DNA of 7,530 nucleotides, from NCBI GenBank assembly GCA_036522895.1, contig DATDEX010000421.1, positions 1 to 7,530 of the forward strand, read 5' to 3'. How positions within the stretch are numbered: the first letter of the stretch is position 1; every line of letters begins with the position of its first letter. The position numbers and the translations under genes were made by a program. Of the stretch, positions 6,448 through 7,530 are shown piece by piece. Origin of the DNA: JAIOPA01 sp036522895 (GTDB taxonomy: Bacteria; Eisenbacteria; RBG-16-71-46). The notes beneath the pieces were generated by a model, which made no database searches, was not told the origin of the DNA, and worked only from the letters and a program-made list of their open reading frames with translations.

Positions 6448-7530
6448 ATGCCCCGACACCCCTTGCCGCTCACCGCCGCGCTCGCCTGTGTGTTTGCCTC
6501 CGTGCTCGCCGCGCCCGCCGCGGCCTCCAACTGCGCCGGCACCTCGACCGGGCTCGTTCCCTTGAACGACCTCGGCGCCGGCTTCTACCAGGGAGTCCAA
6601 GGCGGCCTCTACCCGGGCGGCTCGAACCAACGCCCGGTCGCGCACAACGCCGCGGGCGTCGCGATCGCCAACGCGATCGGTCCGCTCGACACGCTCGGGG
6701 TGCCCGACGCCGCGGGCAAGGTCGTGTTCGTGTCGATCGGTTTCAGCAACGCGACGCAGGAGTTCAGCGCGTTCGTTCCCAAGTCGGACGCCGATTCGTT
6801 CCGGCGCGCGAACGTGCGCACGATCGACTGCGCGGAGGGCGGCCAGACGGCGATGATCCTCGCCCAACCCACGTCCCCCTACTGGGACACGGTCGCCACG
6901 CGCCTGCGCGGCCACGGCTCGTCTCCGAGCCAGGTGCAGGTGGCGTGGCTGAAGGACGCGAACGCCAACCCCACCGGCGGCTTCGCGGTGAATCGCGACT
7001 CTTTGGTGGCGCAATTCTTTCGCATCCTCCAGATCATGAAACAGAAGCTCCCGAACGTGAGACTCTGCTACATGACGAGCCGCATCTACGCCGGCTACGC
7101 GAGCACCACGCTCAATCCCGAGCCGTACGCCTACGAGAACGGCTTCGCGGTGAAGCAGGTGATCGAGCGCCAGCTCGCGGGCGACCCGGGACTCAACTTC
7201 GACCCCGCGAGCGGCCCGGTCGTGGCCCCGTGGGTGGCGTGGGGGCCCTATCTCTGGGCCGATGGTCTGACGCCGCGCTCGGACGGGCTGACCTGGGCGT
7301 GCAGCGAGTTCAGCACGACGGATGGAACGCACCCGTCGACCAGCGGGCGGAGCAAGGTCGCGGACAGCCTGCTCGCGTTCGTGCGCGCGGACGAGACCAC
7401 GGTGCCGTGGTACTCCGTCACCACGCTCGCGGTGGCGCCCCCGGGCGGCTCACCCGCGACCGCCGCGGGGATCCGGGCCTGGCCGAACCCGGCGCGGAGC
7501 CGGGTCACGTTCGTGCTGCCGCCCGCGGCG
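6448..7530 (+). CDS. Secreted SGNH/GDSL-hydrolase-like protein with FlgD/T9SS-type tail, 3' end outside window
   Basis: The visible 361 residues start with a Sec signal peptide (MPRHPLPL, hydrophobic core, cleavage near PAAA|S at 26-27). The body looks like an SGNH-type esterase domain: a hydrophobic strand leading to IGFSN with a candidate nucleophile Ser100, a GG pair at 131-132 that could help form the oxyanion hole, and DGTHP with Asp292 and His295 in the D-x-x-H arrangement followed by a G-x-x-K-V-A helix. The Ser-to-Asp distance of about 190 residues fits the fold. The block III Asn is not obvious. Other distinctive stretches are SRIYAGYAS (211-219), NPEPYAYENGFAVK (223-236) and WGPYLWADGL (265-274). 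A Pro/Ala-rich linker (329-340) leads to AWPNPARSRVTFVLP (344-358), which resembles the start of FlgD-Ig or type IX sorting modules; the rest is cut off by the window edge. AAAGGA (6434-6439) lies 8 nt before ATG 6448. Substrate unknown; a carbohydrate or lipid ester is a guess from the fold. It follows the beta-helix gene by 232 bp, with a possible terminator between. Confidence 0.75.
   Translation, partial: MPRHPLPLTAALACVFASVLAAPAAASNCAGTSTGLVPLNDLGAGFYQGVQGGLYPGGSNQRPVAHNAAGVAIANAIGPLDTLGVPDAAGKVVFVSIGFSNATQEFSAFVPKSDADSFRRANVRTIDCAEGGQTAMILAQPTSPYWDTVATRLRGHGSSPSQVQVAWLKDANANPTGGFAVNRDSLVAQFFRILQIMKQKLPNVRLCYMTSRIYAGYASTTLNPEPYAYENGFAVKQVIERQLAGDPGLNFDPASGPVVAPWVAWGPYLWADGLTPRSDGLTWACSEFSTTDGTHPSTSGRSKVADSLLAFVRADETTVPWYSVTTLAVAPPGGSPATAAGIRAWPNPARSRVTFVLPPAA

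Noticed and set aside
4821..6542. N-terminal extension of the KAS III frame (951 codons)
   Set aside because: The extension is antisense to the beta-helix and SGNH-like genes and is low-complexity. KAS III family similarity starts at 4820.
6421..7332. 303-codon minus-strand frame opposite the SGNH-like gene
   Set aside because: It is R/V/E/H-rich with no fold signals, whereas the plus strand has a signal peptide, SGNH-like motifs and a ribosome site.

Overview
The window is very GC-rich (roughly 70% or more by eye). Long spurious reading frames lie opposite the real genes, as expected at this GC content. I support four protein genes: a divergent pair of two-gene strands. Reading leftward (minus strand) are a stand-alone ketoacyl-ACP synthase III-like (FabH-type) enzyme at 3687-4820 and, 99 bp downstream, the first 1195 codons of a cyclic beta-1,2-glucan synthase (NdvB/ChvB/Cgs type), which runs off the left edge. 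Reading rightward are a secreted parallel beta-helix protein at 5025-6215 and a secreted SGNH-hydrolase-like protein from 6448, which runs off the right edge. I see no rRNA, tRNA, CRISPR array, insertion sequence or phage gene.

Organism: the last visible residues of the SGNH-like protein (a PNP motif followed by alternating hydrophobic residues) look like the start of a FlgD-Ig/T9SS-type C-terminal sorting module. Such tails are common in the FCB superphylum and related lineages. With the very high GC this would fit an environmental lineage such as Candidatus Eisenbacteria, a gemmatimonadete or a deltaproteobacterium-like group. This is an inference from style, not a phylogenetic placement.

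Layout: 1-3587 ndvB-like gene (minus, 3' end missing); 3588-3686 short leader with a Shine-Dalgarno and a small hairpin; 3687-4820 KAS III-like gene (minus); 4821-5024 divergent intergenic region with a possible leftward promoter, a strong SD before a TTG codon, and a hairpin; 5025-6215 beta-helix gene (plus); 6216-6447 intergenic region with a 14-bp inverted repeat that may be a terminator; 6448-7530 SGNH-like gene (plus, 3' end missing).

How the genes might work together: all four suit a cell-envelope or surface-carbohydrate theme (glucan synthesis, an acyl-condensing enzyme, a polysaccharide-binding or lyase-like beta-helix, and an esterase-like secreted protein). Only the KAS III and ndvB genes have a spacing that suggests co-transcription. 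I found no convincing evidence of a wholly new system. The best leads are the KAS III/cyclic-glucan-synthase pairing and the secreted SGNH-like protein with a sorting-type tail.
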